From: Aquibacillus koreensis
Lineage (GTDB): Bacteria; Bacillota; Bacilli; Bacillales; Amphibacillaceae
Direction: 5' to 3'
NCBI RefSeq assembly: GCF_025154055.1
Contig: NZ_JAOALK010000056.1
Coordinates: forward strand, 1 to 64,000
DNA: 64,000 nucleotides
In this document: positions 26,120 through 35,360 of the stretch, piece by piece
Position numbering within the stretch: position 1 is the first letter of the stretch
Layout of the letters: each line of letters starts with the position of its first letter
Notes under the pieces: model-generated
Told to the model about the DNA's origin: nothing
Databases searched by the model: none
What the model saw: the letters and a program-made list of their open reading frames with translations, nothing else
Translations under genes and position numbers: made by a program

Positions 26120-26707
26120 ATGAACTATCCAAATGGGAAGAAACCTTCCAGACAGGTCAACCAAATGAATAAAGAAAAGACAAGCTTTAGTAAGCGAGGC
26201 ATGACTTTAGAAGAAGATATTAATGAAACAAATACTTTTTATCTTCATTCTAATAAAGCCGTTATCCATAAAAAACCGACACCTGTTCAAATAGTAAAAG
26301 TAGACTATCCAAAGCGTAGTGCTGCTGTAATTAAAGAGGGTTACTTTAAACAAGCATCTACAACGGATTACAATGGGATATATCAAGGAAAATATATCGA
26401 TTTTGAAGCAAAAGAAACAAAAAACAAAACATCTTTCCCCTTAGCAAATATACATGACCATCAAGTAGAACATATGCAATCTGTTTGTGAACAAGGTGGC
26501 ATTTGCTTTTTAATCATACGCTTTGCGTTTCATGATGAAACATATTTTTTCCCAGCAGTGAAACTTTTTTCTTTTTGGAACAGTCAATTTAATGGAGGAA
26601 AAAAATCCATACCCTATAATAAAATAAAAGAAGTTGGAATAAAGATACCTTTTAGTTACCAAGCAAGAGTAGATTATCTGAAGGTGATTGACCAACTTTA
26701 TTTCTAG
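26120..26707 (+). CDS. recU: Holliday junction resolvase RecU
   Basis: This endonuclease resolves Holliday junctions in recombination and chromosome segregation. It is 195 residues with the nuclease core [17 protein letters not shown] (metal-binding D and E with K) around residues 91-107, and [10 protein letters not shown]. The N-terminal stretch [15 protein letters not shown] is the flexible RecU-specific region. The start at 26120 follows AGGGGGAATAGAG; ten more codons upstream are possible but lack a site. It lies 18 bases before ponA, an association conserved in Bacillota. Confidence 0.95.
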   Translation: MNYPNGKKPSRQVNQMNKEKTSFSKRGMTLEEDINETNTFYLHSNKAVIHKKPTPVQIVKVDYPKRSAAVIKEGYFKQASTTDYNGIYQGKYIDFEAKETKNKTSFPLANIHDHQVEHMQSVCEQGGICFLIIRFAFHDETYFFPAVKLFSFWNSQFNGGKKSIPYNKIKEVGIKIPFSYQARVDYLKVIDQLYF

Positions 26708-26725
26708 AACGGAGGAAGATGAGTT

Positions 26726-29392
26726 ATGGCAAACGATCGCCAATCTCGTACAGCAAGAAGAAAACAACTTCAAGAACAAAAAAAATCACAAAAAAAACCC
26801 ATTTGGAAAAAGGTATTATTATCACTACTTATCGTCTGTATAGTTGGTGGATTAGGTGTAGGTGGGGTGTTCGCATTTTATATATCAGGTGCTCCGGACT
26901 TAGACAAGTCTCTATTGTCTGTTCCTGCATCTACAAAAGTTTACGATAAAGATAAAGAACTTATTGCAGATCTCGGAACAGAGAAACGAACGAAAATTAG
27001 TTATAATGACATTCCTCAAAAATTAGAAGATGCAGTATTAGCTACAGAAGACGTTCGCTTTTTTGATCACATGGGAATTGATTTAAAACGAATTGGTGGT
27101 GCTGTGATTGCCAATGTTACGGATGGCTTTGGAGCCGAGGGTGCTAGTACAATTACACAACAAGTAGTAAAAGGATTCTTTCTTTCCACGGATAAGAAGT
27201 TAGAGAGAAAGGTACAAGAACAATGGTTAGCTATTAAACTAGATAGTGAGTATTCAAAAGAAGCTATTCTAGAAATGTACTTAAACAAAATATATTACGG
27301 CGCTGGTGCTTATGGTGTCGCAACTGCAGCAGAAGTTTATTTTGGAAAAACAGATTTAAATGAGTTAACCTTACCTGAAATTGCACTATTAGCGGGACTA
27401 CCACAACGTCCTTCAGCATACGATCCTTTTGTAAATCCTGACTTAGCTAAGGAACGGATGAACACAGTGTTAAATCTAATGGTAATGCACGACAAAATTT
27501 CTGAAGAAGAAGCAGATGAAGCAAGACAAGTAGATGTAGCTTCTTTACTTACAGATGGAAATCCGGATCAATCAACATATTCTGCCTTTCTACAACAAGT
27601 TCAAAAAGAGGTAGATGAAAAGTTAGGCATTAATATCTATAATGAAGGTGTTGAAGTGTACACCACACTTGATCAAGATGCACAAAAACATGTAGAGTTT
27701 TTATTGTCTGGAAGTGAGGATAGCCCTATCCGATTCCCTGATGAAGATTTGCAGGCTGCTTTAACTGTATTAGATACAAAAACTGGTGCAATTCGCGCTA
27801 TTGGTGGCGGACGTAACCATGATACTGGTTTTAACTATGCTACTCAAGGTGGTAACCAGCCGGGGTCTACATTCAAACCGATCATTGATTATGGTCCTGC
27901 AATTGAATATTTAAATTGGTCTACCTATACTCAACTTAAAGATGAGCCATATGAAAATAATGGGGTTACCATTGGTAATGCGTACGCGAATTACTTTGGT
28001 TGGGTAACCATGCGCACAGCTTTAGCTAAATCCATTAACGTACCAGCTGTAAAAACGCTTGAGGAAGTCGGCTTTAGTAATGCACAAAAATTTGCTGAAA
28101 ACCTTGGTATAGAGTTTTCAGATGAAGGATTTATGCTTACTGATGCAATTGGTGGTGCAGCAACTGAAGTCACTCCTCTTACACTTGCAGGTGCTTATCG
28201 CCCGTTTGGAAATGAGGGGATTTATAACGAGCCATACGCAGTAACAAAAGTTGTATTTGGGAATAATCGTGAGGAAGATTTAAAACCTGAACCTAAAGCT
28301 GTAATGGCCGATCATACTGCTTATATGGTTACAGATATGCTAAAAACAGCCATGACATCTCAAGGTACCGGGTCAGTCGCTAACGTATCTGGTCTACCTA
28401 TCGCAGGTAAGACTGGATCAACAAACTTAGAAGGCGTTGAAACCGGTAGCCCTGATTACTGGATGAGCGGATATACAACGAATTATACGATTGCTGCTTG
28501 GACTGGTTATGGAAAAAATAAAATAATCCCAACTGATGGTGCAGATATTTCAAAGCTTCTATTTAAACATACAATGGAACATATTTCTCAAAATATCGAG
28601 ACACCGGATTTTGTAAAACCGAGTTCCGTTGTGGAAGTAACGGTAGAAAAAGGATCTAACCCTGCTAAACTTCCTAGTGAATACACACCTGATTCTGAGA
28701 AAATAACAGAACTATTTGTAAAAGGACACGAACCTAAAGAATCATCGGAGAAATACGATCAATTGGATCCAGTAACAGCTCTAGAAGCCACTTATGATGA
28801 AGAAAACGAGGTCATTAATGTTACATGGGAGTATGATACAGATAGCGAACGACCTGTGTCTTTCGAAGTAAATGCTGGTCAAGTTGATTCTAGTTCACTT
28901 ACTACATTAACGACAACAAAAGATATGCAAGTAGAAATCGGAAATGTGGATAAAGGTGCCACTTACACAATTGAAGTCTTTGTTGTAAGTGATGCAAATG
29001 AAGAGAATATTAGTGAACCTGTTTACGTAACTGTTGAGGTCCCAGAAGAACAAGAAGAAGAACCTGAAGAAGAGCAAGAAAATGAAGACGAACAGAACGG
29101 TGAGGGACAGCAACCAGGAAACGGAAATGGAAATGGGAATGGGAACGGGAACGGCGACAATGGTAATGGCAATGGCAACGGAGATGGTAACGAAAATCCG
29201 GATGACGGTAATGGTGGTAATGAAGATGATCAACAAAATCCACCTGATAATGATGATGGAGAAAATGAGGATGAAGGTGATATTCTAGATGATATTATCC
29301 CTGGTTCAGATGACTCAACAGAGCAACCTGAAGCTAGCTTACCTTTCCGTCATATGTCCAAAAATGAATTAATAAACAAGATTGTTGCTTAA
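26726..29392 (+). CDS. ponA: Class A penicillin-binding protein PBP1
   Basis: This is a bifunctional peptidoglycan glycosyltransferase and transpeptidase of 888 residues, anchored by one N-terminal helix (about 28-53). The GT51 domain has catalytic E108 in TEDVRFFDH and later EMYLNKIYYG. The transpeptidase domain has S381-T-F-K384, S436-I-N438 and K562-T-G564. An FN3-like domain follows (about 690-770). The tail is acidic and then Asn/Gly-rich (about residues 795-835), ending in an acidic stretch. It is coupled with recU and is the partner of GpsB. The asparagine/glycine repeat tail resembles that of B. subtilis PBP1, though its length seems variable. Confidence 0.97.
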   Translation: MANDRQSRTARRKQLQEQKKSQKKPIWKKVLLSLLIVCIVGGLGVGGVFAFYISGAPDLDKSLLSVPASTKVYDKDKELIADLGTEKRTKISYNDIPQKLEDAVLATEDVRFFDHMGIDLKRIGGAVIANVTDGFGAEGASTITQQVVKGFFLSTDKKLERKVQEQWLAIKLDSEYSKEAILEMYLNKIYYGAGAYGVATAAEVYFGKTDLNELTLPEIALLAGLPQRPSAYDPFVNPDLAKERMNTVLNLMVMHDKISEEEADEARQVDVASLLTDGNPDQSTYSAFLQQVQKEVDEKLGINIYNEGVEVYTTLDQDAQKHVEFLLSGSEDSPIRFPDEDLQAALTVLDTKTGAIRAIGGGRNHDTGFNYATQGGNQPGSTFKPIIDYGPAIEYLNWSTYTQLKDEPYENNGVTIGNAYANYFGWVTMRTALAKSINVPAVKTLEEVGFSNAQKFAENLGIEFSDEGFMLTDAIGGAATEVTPLTLAGAYRPFGNEGIYNEPYAVTKVVFGNNREEDLKPEPKAVMADHTAYMVTDMLKTAMTSQGTGSVANVSGLPIAGKTGSTNLEGVETGSPDYWMSGYTTNYTIAAWTGYGKNKIIPTDGADISKLLFKHTMEHISQNIETPDFVKPSSVVEVTVEKGSNPAKLPSEYTPDSEKITELFVKGHEPKESSEKYDQLDPVTALEATYDEENEVINVTWEYDTDSERPVSFEVNAGQVDSSSLTTLTTTKDMQVEIGNVDKGATYTIEVFVVSDANEENISEPVYVTVEVPEEQEEEPEEEQENEDEQNGEGQQPGNGNGNGNGNGNGDNGNGNGNGDGNENPDDGNGGNEDDQQNPPDNDDGENEDEGDILDDIIPGSDDSTEQPEASLPFRHMSKNELINKIVA

Positions 29393-29400
29393 ATAAACAA

Positions 29401-29438
29401 AAAAGTCTTGAGTGAATTAATTTCCTCAAGACTTTTTT
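29401..29438 (+). terminator. ponA terminator
   Basis: AAAAGTCTTGAG / CTCAAGACTTTT with T-run (29401-29412, 29425-29438) lies just after ponA and before convergent ypoC. Confidence 0.9.
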
Positions 29439-29479
29439 GCGTTTTAGTAGAGAAGTATTAAAGATCTTACAACCATCTA

Positions 29480-29824
29480 TTACTTGCTTTCCAAAATCAT
29501 TGCTTTAGCATAAATTTTTTCAAGTTCTTTATATAATTCATTTAACTGAATGTAGCTATGATATTGTTGCGTAAAATTATGAATGAATTCTATCCGCTCT
29601 ACTATATTAAACGGCTTATACTTAAAAGTTGCTATGTCCTCTTTAAAATTGCAGTTTTCAGACCAACTAAAACCGTTAACCAAATATAAGGCTTGTTTAA
29701 AATTCGCGATCTGTTCGTCCATTTGTTTCATAGCCTGTTGCCCTTTTCTTTGACTGTATAAATCTGCTAGTTCAGTTGAAAGCTTATTCCAGTTTTGTAT
29801 ATGGTTAAACCCAGACTCAAACAT
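29480..29824 (-). CDS. ypoC: YpoC-like protein
   Basis: This is a small soluble helical protein of 114 residues, similar in place and character to B. subtilis YpoC, which follows nth. It contains WNKLSTELADLYSQRKGQQA and KPFNIVERIEFIHNFTQQYHSY and no known catalytic motif. Function is unknown. Its start overlaps the nth stop by eight bases, so it is translationally coupled to endonuclease III. It is slightly shorter than the B. subtilis protein. Confidence 0.82.
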   Translation of the reverse strand: MFESGFNHIQNWNKLSTELADLYSQRKGQQAMKQMDEQIANFKQALYLVNGFSWSENCNFKEDIATFKYKPFNIVERIEFIHNFTQQYHSYIQLNELYKELEKIYAKAMILESK

Positions 29825-30482
29825 GCAGTTCCTTCTCCATAGCTTTCATTCTTTTCTTACCCTCTCTACATATATCTAAAAGCTTGCACTCTCCACAGTT
29901 AGGATTTTTGGCTTTACAATGATATCTTCCAAAAAAAATCATCCGATGGTGAGTATCACTCCACTCATCCTCTGGTATTTTTCGCATTAGCGTCTTTTCA
30001 ACTTCAAGAACGGAATCTTTCCATTTACAGATTCCTAGACGCTTCGATACCCGCTCGACATGCGTATCGACAGCAATTGCAGGAACATTAAAAGCTACCG
30101 AAGCCACAACATTTGCCGTTTTTCTACCTACACCGGCCAATTTTTCTAACTCTACTTTAGAAGATGGCACCTCTCCACCGTACTCATCAATTAGCATTTG
30201 ACAGAGCTTACGTATATTTTTTGCTTTGTTACGATACAGTCCAATTGATTTTATATCCTGTTGTAATTCCTCTAAGGAAACTGCCAGATAATCTTCAGGT
30301 GTTTGATACTTTTGAAATAGGTTTTTTGTCACCTTATTTACTAACGCATCCGTACATTGTGCAGACAAAGCAACTGCAATGACTAATTCGAATGGATTTT
30401 TATGAACTAATTCACATTCAGCATCAGGAAACATTTCCTTCATAACGTCTAAACAGTATCTTATTTGCGTTTTGTTAAGCAT
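29817..30482 (-). CDS. nth: Endonuclease III
   Basis: This is a DNA glycosylase/AP lyase for oxidised pyrimidines, 221 residues. The helix-hairpin-helix LAGVGRKTANVV holds the catalytic lysine, AVDTHVERVSKRLG the catalytic aspartate, and the four cysteines C-x6-C-x2-C-x5-C near the C-terminus (CKAKNPNCGECKLLDIC) bind a 4Fe-4S cluster. The ATG at 30482 follows a GGGGGG site; a further ten codons upstream are unlikely. It lies 14 bases after dnaD, as in B. subtilis dnaD-nth-ypoC. Confidence 0.97.
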   Translation of the reverse strand: MLNKTQIRYCLDVMKEMFPDAECELVHKNPFELVIAVALSAQCTDALVNKVTKNLFQKYQTPEDYLAVSLEELQQDIKSIGLYRNKAKNIRKLCQMLIDEYGGEVPSSKVELEKLAGVGRKTANVVASVAFNVPAIAVDTHVERVSKRLGICKWKDSVLEVEKTLMRKIPEDEWSDTHHRMIFFGRYHCKAKNPNCGECKLLDICREGKKRMKAMEKELHV

Positions 30483-30496
30483 AATCGTCCCCCCTA

Positions 30497-31189
30497 CTAA
30501 TCCTCCAACCAATTATAATATAGAGATACATCTCGTTTAGGTTCTTCTTGCTTCTGGTTTTCTTGCTTTGTTTGGTTTGCATGAAATGATTTACTATGAT
30601 TTCTAGCTTGTTCTACCGTTCGAATACCTTTTCTTTTCCATTCTCTTAAAATACGGTCGATGTAACGGTAATTTAACTTGCCCATGAGTACCGCTTCGCG
30701 AAGTGCAGCTTTGATCAATGAAGGGGACTGTTCCTCCTCATCAATCCATATGTTAACAGTCTCAATTTCAAATGGTGACAACGGGCGACCAAACTCTTGC
30801 TCAAATAAAATAAAAATATTTGTTTGTTCTTCTGATATTGATTTATCTTGTTGGATGACTTTTTCTGTATATAAATTGACCCATAATGGCTCTAACGAAT
30901 ACTGCTCATTTAATACGTTCATTTCATTATGATTTTGTTCGATTTGTAATATGTTTTTTTGAATTAACTTACGTAAGATCTGTGAACAATCTTGTGCAGA
31001 GATCGTAACATAATCTGCTAATTCGTCCGGAGTAGGAAAATGGTTTCCTTCCATATAAAACCGATGAATTTGAAGTATAATCATAACTTCTTGTTCATTC
31101 AACCCAAGATTCACGTAGTCTTTAAGAAGTATAGAAGGAATGATTAGTTGATCCTTTAAAAATGACTGGTAAGATTTTTGGTTATTCAA
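30497..31189 (-). CDS. dnaD: DNA replication initiation protein DnaD
   Basis: This primosomal protein for replication initiation and restart is 230 residues. An N-terminal winged-helix domain (about 1-100, with LNEQEVMIILQIHRFY and TPDELADYVTI) is followed by the C-terminal DDBH2 DNA-binding domain FEQEFGRPLSPFEIETVNIWIDEE and YRYIDRILREWKRKGI with the YxxxIxxxW motif. A basic, glutamine-rich tail follows. It is the first gene of the dnaD-nth-ypoC unit. The gap to asnS is filled by a large repeat, so it probably has its own promoter rather than reading on from asnS. Confidence 0.96.
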   Translation of the reverse strand: MNNQKSYQSFLKDQLIIPSILLKDYVNLGLNEQEVMIILQIHRFYMEGNHFPTPDELADYVTISAQDCSQILRKLIQKNILQIEQNHNEMNVLNEQYSLEPLWVNLYTEKVIQQDKSISEEQTNIFILFEQEFGRPLSPFEIETVNIWIDEEEQSPSLIKAALREAVLMGKLNYRYIDRILREWKRKGIRTVEQARNHSKSFHANQTKQENQKQEEPKRDVSLYYNWLED

Positions 31190-31309
31190 TGACTTTCACC
31201 TCAACAATCATTATAGCATGAATAGCGTTTTCAATTATAAATACAAATTATAACAACTGCAGTTTTTAGACAAAATACCACAAAAATTACTTGCAATTCA
31301 TTCGTAGTA

Positions 31310-31765
31310 GATCCATACTACGCAACACTAAAAATTACAATACTGCTTTACCGTTCCGGAAATACACTTCGCTTTCCGTGGGCTCGCGCTGAGCCTCCTC
31401 GCTCGCAAAGTTCGCTCTCTGTGGGGTCTCAACGTCTTCGCTGTCCCACAGGAGTCTCCGTGTATTTCCTCCACTAGCCTAATGGAATCTATGTTTCATC
31501 CCTCTTCTTAAGAGAAAGAACTACAATTTTATGTGCTTTACTTACAGTTGTTAGGACTTACACTTAAAATTAGCAGATAAAAAGGTTTTGTTACTGTTAC
31601 TAGCGGAACAAGTGAAATTGGCGACACTCCTGCGGGAACAGCACGAGCCGAAGATCCACTCAGGAGCGCACTTTGCTCCTGAGTTAGCTGAGGCCGTGCC
31701 CGCGGAAAGGGAGCCAGTTTCACTTGTGGAGCGGGTCGGAAAGCTACTGCGCAGTATATGGATAC
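31310..31765. repeat. Type 1 structured intergenic repeat, complete copy
   Basis: Two palindromic modules fill the gap between dnaD and asnS (31190-31869). Module 1 (about 31351-31472) is bounded by GGAAATACAC (31358-31367) and GTGTATTTCC (31460-31469). Module 2 (about 31602-31730) is bounded by ACAAGTGAAATTGGC and GCCAGTTTCACTTGT and has a central hairpin CTCAGGAGC / GCTCCTGAG (31659-31667, 31675-31683). Ends carry CATACTACGCAAC (31314) and the palindrome ACTGCGCAGT (31746-31755). Small frames inside are artefacts. The rest of the gap is featureless except for the asnS terminator. Confidence 0.87.
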
Positions 31766-31814
31766 TACGTCTTAACATTTTTCAGAAAAAACTTTAAAAT
31801 AACATATCAATAGA

Positions 31815-31848
31815 AAGTGGCATACGAATTGTTATTCATATGCCACTT
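31815..31848 (-). terminator. asnS terminator
   Basis: AAGTGGCATACGAAT / ATTCATATGCCACTT (31815-31829, 31834-31848), a 15-bp stem with one mismatch; the T-tract on the minus strand is interrupted. Confidence 0.7.
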
Positions 31849-31869
31849 GGTATGCTATTCAATTATCCA

Positions 31870-33168
31870 TTAAGGATATAGACGATTTAATAAACGTGGG
31901 AATGGAATCGTTTCTCTAACATGTTCCACACCTGATATCCATGCAACAGTTCTTTCGAGTCCTAATCCAAAACCTGAATGTGGAACACTACCATATTTAC
32001 GTAGTTCTAAATACCACTGATAAGCATCACCTGTAAGGTTATGCTCTTTATAGCGTTGTTCCATTAATTCAAGATCATCAATTCTTTGTGATCCACCTAT
32101 CATTTCTCCATAGCCTTCCGGAGCGATTAAATCCGCACATAACACCACTTCTGGTCTATTCGGATCAGGTTTCATATAAAACGCTTTGATCTCTGCAGGA
32201 TAATGTGTGATAAAGACTGGCTTTTCAAAGCTTTCCGCTATTGCAGTTTCATGCGGAGCACCAAAGTCTTCTCCCCATTCTACATCCGTAAAGCCTTTTT
32301 CTTTTAACAAGTCAATTGCTTCATCATAAGTAATACGAGGGAACGGTGCTTTTATTTTATCTAGCTTGGATATATCTCTTTCTAATGTAGTTAACTCTAA
32401 TTTACAATTATCCAATACAGATTGTACCAGATAACTAACGTACTGTTCTTGTACTTGTAAACTATCCTCATGATCCATGAAAGCCATCTCAGGTTCTATC
32501 ATCCAAAACTCAATTAAGTGCCTTCTTGTTTTAGATTTTTCTGCACGGAAAGTAGGGCCAAAGGAAAACACCTTTCCAAACGCCATTGCAGCCGCCTCCA
32601 TGTACAATTGCCCACTTTGAGATAGAAATGCTTCCTCATCAAAGTATTTTGTATGGAATAGCTCTGTCGTACCTTCTGCAGCAGAACCAGTAAGAATTGG
32701 TGGGTCTATTTTCACATAACCACTCTCGTTGAAAAAGTTATACGTAGCTCGAATAATTTCATTTCGTATCTTCATAATTGCGTGTTGTTTTTTAGAACGT
32801 AACCATAAATGACGGTGGTCCATCAAAAACTCTGTACCGTGTTCTTTTGGTGTGATCGGGAAATCAACTGATTCATGAATGAGTTCCACTGATTTAACTT
32901 GAAGTTCATATCCAAATGGTGAGCGTGTATCTTCTACAACTGTACCTGTAACATATAAAGATGATTCTTGTGTCAGATTTTTTGCAGTTTGGAACGTTTC
33001 TTCAGATACTTCTGCTTTTACTACGACACCTTGGATAAAACCTGAACCATCACGTAACTGCAAGAAGGCAATCTTACCACTTGATCTTTTGTTACTTAGC
33101 CAGGCTCCTATAGTTACTTCTTCTCCTACATACTTTGAAACTTGATCTATTGTTGTTTTCACTGTCAT
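31870..33168 (-). CDS. asnS: Asparaginyl-tRNA synthetase
   Basis: This is a class IIb aminoacyl-tRNA synthetase of 432 residues. The N-terminal OB-fold anticodon domain (about 1-105, with [25 protein letters not shown]) precedes the catalytic domain with motif 2 ([27 protein letters not shown]) and motif 3 ([13 protein letters not shown]). The lack of an insertion domain and the Bacillus-type neighbour aspB support Asn rather than Asp specificity. It follows aspB by 16 bases, the order of B. subtilis aspB-asnS. No T-box leader is seen directly before it. Confidence 0.97.
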   Translation of the reverse strand: MTVKTTIDQVSKYVGEEVTIGAWLSNKRSSGKIAFLQLRDGSGFIQGVVVKAEVSEETFQTAKNLTQESSLYVTGTVVEDTRSPFGYELQVKSVELIHESVDFPITPKEHGTEFLMDHRHLWLRSKKQHAIMKIRNEIIRATYNFFNESGYVKIDPPILTGSAAEGTTELFHTKYFDEEAFLSQSGQLYMEAAAMAFGKVFSFGPTFRAEKSKTRRHLIEFWMIEPEMAFMDHEDSLQVQEQYVSYLVQSVLDNCKLELTTLERDISKLDKIKAPFPRITYDEAIDLLKEKGFTDVEWGEDFGAPHETAIAESFEKPVFITHYPAEIKAFYMKPDPNRPEVVLCADLIAPEGYGEMIGGSQRIDDLELMEQRYKEHNLTGDAYQWYLELRKYGSVPHSGFGLGLERTVAWISGVEHVRETIPFPRLLNRLYP

Positions 33169-33184
33169 AACCTCCGTAAAACTC

Positions 33185-34366
33185 TTATTGATGATTGATT
33201 ACAAAACGTTTAATTCTCTTTGCTGCTTCTTCTAATTGATCAAGCGAAATGGCGTACGATAAACGAACATTATTTGGTGAGCCGAAACCTGAGCCAGGTA
33301 CGAGTGCAACCTTTTCTTCTTCTAGCAAAGCTTTAATCCACTCATCTACATTATCAAATCCATTTAACTTAACTGCTTCACTAACATTAGGGAATAGATA
33401 GAATGCTCCTTTTGGTTTCACGCATTCCACACCAGGAATGTCTGTAATCCAAGTGTAAAGTTTTTCTAATCTATCTTTGAAAGCTTCGCGCATAACATCT
33501 ACTTGCTCCTGAGAATTGTTATATGCTGCGGATGCTGCATATTGTGCAATCGACGTTGGATTAGATGTGGAATGGGACGCCAAGCTAGTCATGGCTTTTA
33601 TAATTTGTTTATTTCCAATCGCATAACCGATTCGCCAACCTGTCATGGAATGAGATTTTGATACGCCATTAATAATAACCGTTTGTTCTTTTAGCTCAGG
33701 CGAAATTTCAGCCATGGAGACGTGTGGTAATTCGGTATAAATGAGTTTTTCATAAATTTCATCAGAAACGATGACTATATCATGTTGAACGCACACTTCT
33801 CCTATCGCTTGTAATTCTTCTTTAGAATACATAACACCTGTTGGATTACTAGGTGAATTAATAATTACAGCTTTTGTATTCGGCGTGATTGCATTTTCTA
33901 ACTGTTCTGGTGTTAACTTAAACTCATTTTCTTCCACTGCATCCACAAAGATCGGTTGACCTTCGGCAAGCTTAATTTGCTCTGGATAACTAACCCAGTA
34001 TGGTGTAGGAACAATAACTTCATCTCCTGGATTTAGTAAGACTTGAAAAAGTGTGTACAATGCATGTTTTGCTCCTGTAGTAACAATAACTTGATCCGCA
34101 TCATAATCTAATCCTTGATCTTGTTTCATTTTTTTAATGATAGCTTTCTTTAGATCTACTGTACCACCTGCTGGGGTATATTTTGTAAATCCCTCGTGCA
34201 TGGCTTTTGTCGCAGCATCCAGAATGTGTTCTGGCGTATTAAAATCTGGTTCCCCCGCAGCGAGTCCAATAACATCGTGACCAGCTGCTTTTAATTCCTT
34301 CGCTTTTGCTGTGATAGCTAAAGTTGAAGAAGGCGTTAACGTTTTTACCCTATTTGCTAATTCCAT
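33185..34366 (-). CDS. aspB: Aspartate aminotransferase
   Basis: This is a PLP-dependent class I aminotransferase of subgroup Ib, 393 residues, converting oxaloacetate and glutamate to aspartate. The PLP-binding lysine lies in [29 protein letters not shown] and the C-terminal [12 protein letters not shown] with the substrate arginine are in place. The aspartate made here can feed AsnS-linked asparagine use and DapB-linked lysine and DAP synthesis, both encoded in the window. It is embedded in the ypmA-ypmB-aspB-asnS run. Confidence 0.95.
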   Translation of the reverse strand: MELANRVKTLTPSSTLAITAKAKELKAAGHDVIGLAAGEPDFNTPEHILDAATKAMHEGFTKYTPAGGTVDLKKAIIKKMKQDQGLDYDADQVIVTTGAKHALYTLFQVLLNPGDEVIVPTPYWVSYPEQIKLAEGQPIFVDAVEENEFKLTPEQLENAITPNTKAVIINSPSNPTGVMYSKEELQAIGEVCVQHDIVIVSDEIYEKLIYTELPHVSMAEISPELKEQTVIINGVSKSHSMTGWRIGYAIGNKQIIKAMTSLASHSTSNPTSIAQYAASAAYNNSQEQVDVMREAFKDRLEKLYTWITDIPGVECVKPKGAFYLFPNVSEAVKLNGFDNVDEWIKALLEEEKVALVPGSGFGSPNNVRLSYAISLDQLEEAAKRIKRFVINHQ

Positions 34367-34381
34367 ATAATCACCTTTCCC

Positions 34382-34918
34382 TTAATAAATAGATCGACGT
34401 AATTCAACACCAAATGTTTCACTTCCATCAAGTGGAAAATATTGAAATACATAACGATCTGCCTTATTTATGTATTTAACTTCCCAAACAGGTTCATCAC
34501 TGTATAACCCCAAATTAATTCCGTGAAGTTCACACGAAACACAGCTTTGTCGCCATTCGGACATTACTTGATCCCTCGTGATTGTATCGTTTAATAAAAA
34601 AAATAAAACGTCACTTTGCTCATCTACATTCTCTTCTACAGGGACAAAGGCAACTGCTGGTTCCCCATCTCCTGATTCGCCAGTAACCACATGATAAAAG
34701 ATATCCCCATGAAACCTCGTTACTTCCTTTATATTCTTTATTTCAGTTTCACTTTGTGCTAATTGAATGGATGCACTAAAACCATCTTTTTTATTTTCCT
34801 GTACAGTACTATAAAGATAAATACTATAGCTAATGACTGCAATAAAAATAATGCATATGACTAAGATCGACAACTTTAACCAATTAGGTACGGTATATCG
34901 TAAAGATTGCTTTTTCAT
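34382..34918 (-). CDS. ypmB: YpmB, membrane-anchored DUF5590 protein
   Basis: This 178-residue protein has one N-terminal membrane helix (LKLSILVICIIFIAVISYSIYLY) and an extracytoplasmic remainder of cystatin-like type, with DGEPAVAFVPVEE and EPVWEVKYINKADRYVFQYF. Function is unknown. The ATG at 34918 follows GAGGAAAAT and begins inside the end of ypmA, overlapping it by 35 bases in another frame. A longer reading frame upstream exists but runs out of frame through ypmA and is rejected. It is 15 bases from aspB. Confidence 0.87.
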   Translation of the reverse strand: MKKQSLRYTVPNWLKLSILVICIIFIAVISYSIYLYSTVQENKKDGFSASIQLAQSETEIKNIKEVTRFHGDIFYHVVTGESGDGEPAVAFVPVEENVDEQSDVLFFLLNDTITRDQVMSEWRQSCVSCELHGINLGLYSDEPVWEVKYINKADRYVFQYFPLDGSETFGVELRRSIY

Positions 34919-35054
34919 TATTTTCCTCATCCAGTGATAAACCAAACATGAGATCATCCTCTTTTAATGTACGGTTTAAACTATCTACAATTTTATATAA
35001 ATCGTCAGCATGTTGAATCTTAATTGTTGATAAAGTTTCAATTTTATTAGTCAT
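34884..35054 (-). CDS. ypmA: YpmA, small DUF4264 protein
   Basis: This 56-residue protein reads MTNKIETLSTIKIQHADDLY at its start and DEENNEKAIFTIYRT at its end, which is the full YpmA (DUF4264) pattern as I know it from B. subtilis. AAGGAGG stands ten bases before the ATG. It has no membrane segment and no known function. It precedes ypmB and overlaps it by 35 bases, so translation of the two is linked. It would be missed by a length filter. Confidence 0.9.
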   Translation of the reverse strand: MTNKIETLSTIKIQHADDLYKIVDSLNRTLKEDDLMFGLSLDEENNEKAIFTIYRT

Positions 35055-35360
35055 ATATCAAATGCCTCCTTATTTTTTGGTTGAGTTCTCAATATTTGTA
35101 ACACATAGACTGCATTATATGTACGAATACTAAGAGCACGTTGAAAAGAATGTTTGCTCAATGACGATAGATAGTTCAATTTATATTTTGATGGACATTA
35201 GTATTTTTTTCAACAATAATCCTAACCCATATTTTATTTTACCTGTGTGTTATTATATCACACAGGCTTTTTTTATTATCGGTATAAACACATTTTATCT
35301 TTATTATTTTGCCAAAAAAACACATGATAATCCATGAACCAAAAGGCCCATGGATATTAA
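35055..35360. promoter_or_regulatory. Intergenic region between ypmA and the next gene upstream
   Basis: These 306 bases hold no gene. A minus-strand candidate -10 (TATAAT, about 35117) lacks a good -35. A plus-strand terminator-like hairpin lies at 35242-35274 (separate entry). Nothing else was seen. Confidence 0.45.
35242..35274 (+). terminator. Orphan plus-strand terminator-like hairpin
   Basis: CCTGTGTG (35242-35249) and CACACAGG (35259-35266) are followed by CTTTTTTT on the plus strand. The flanking genes are both on the minus strand, so no known transcript ends here. Confidence 0.6.

Noticed and set aside
29010-29288. Several frames on both strands over the ponA tail
   Set aside because: They are shadows of the Asn/Gly- and acidic-rich low-complexity coding sequence of ponA.
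31551-31797. Three small overlapping frames on both strands before asnS
   Set aside because: All are readings of the palindromic module 2; overlapping frames on both strands with Arg/Ser-rich low-complexity content are an artefact.
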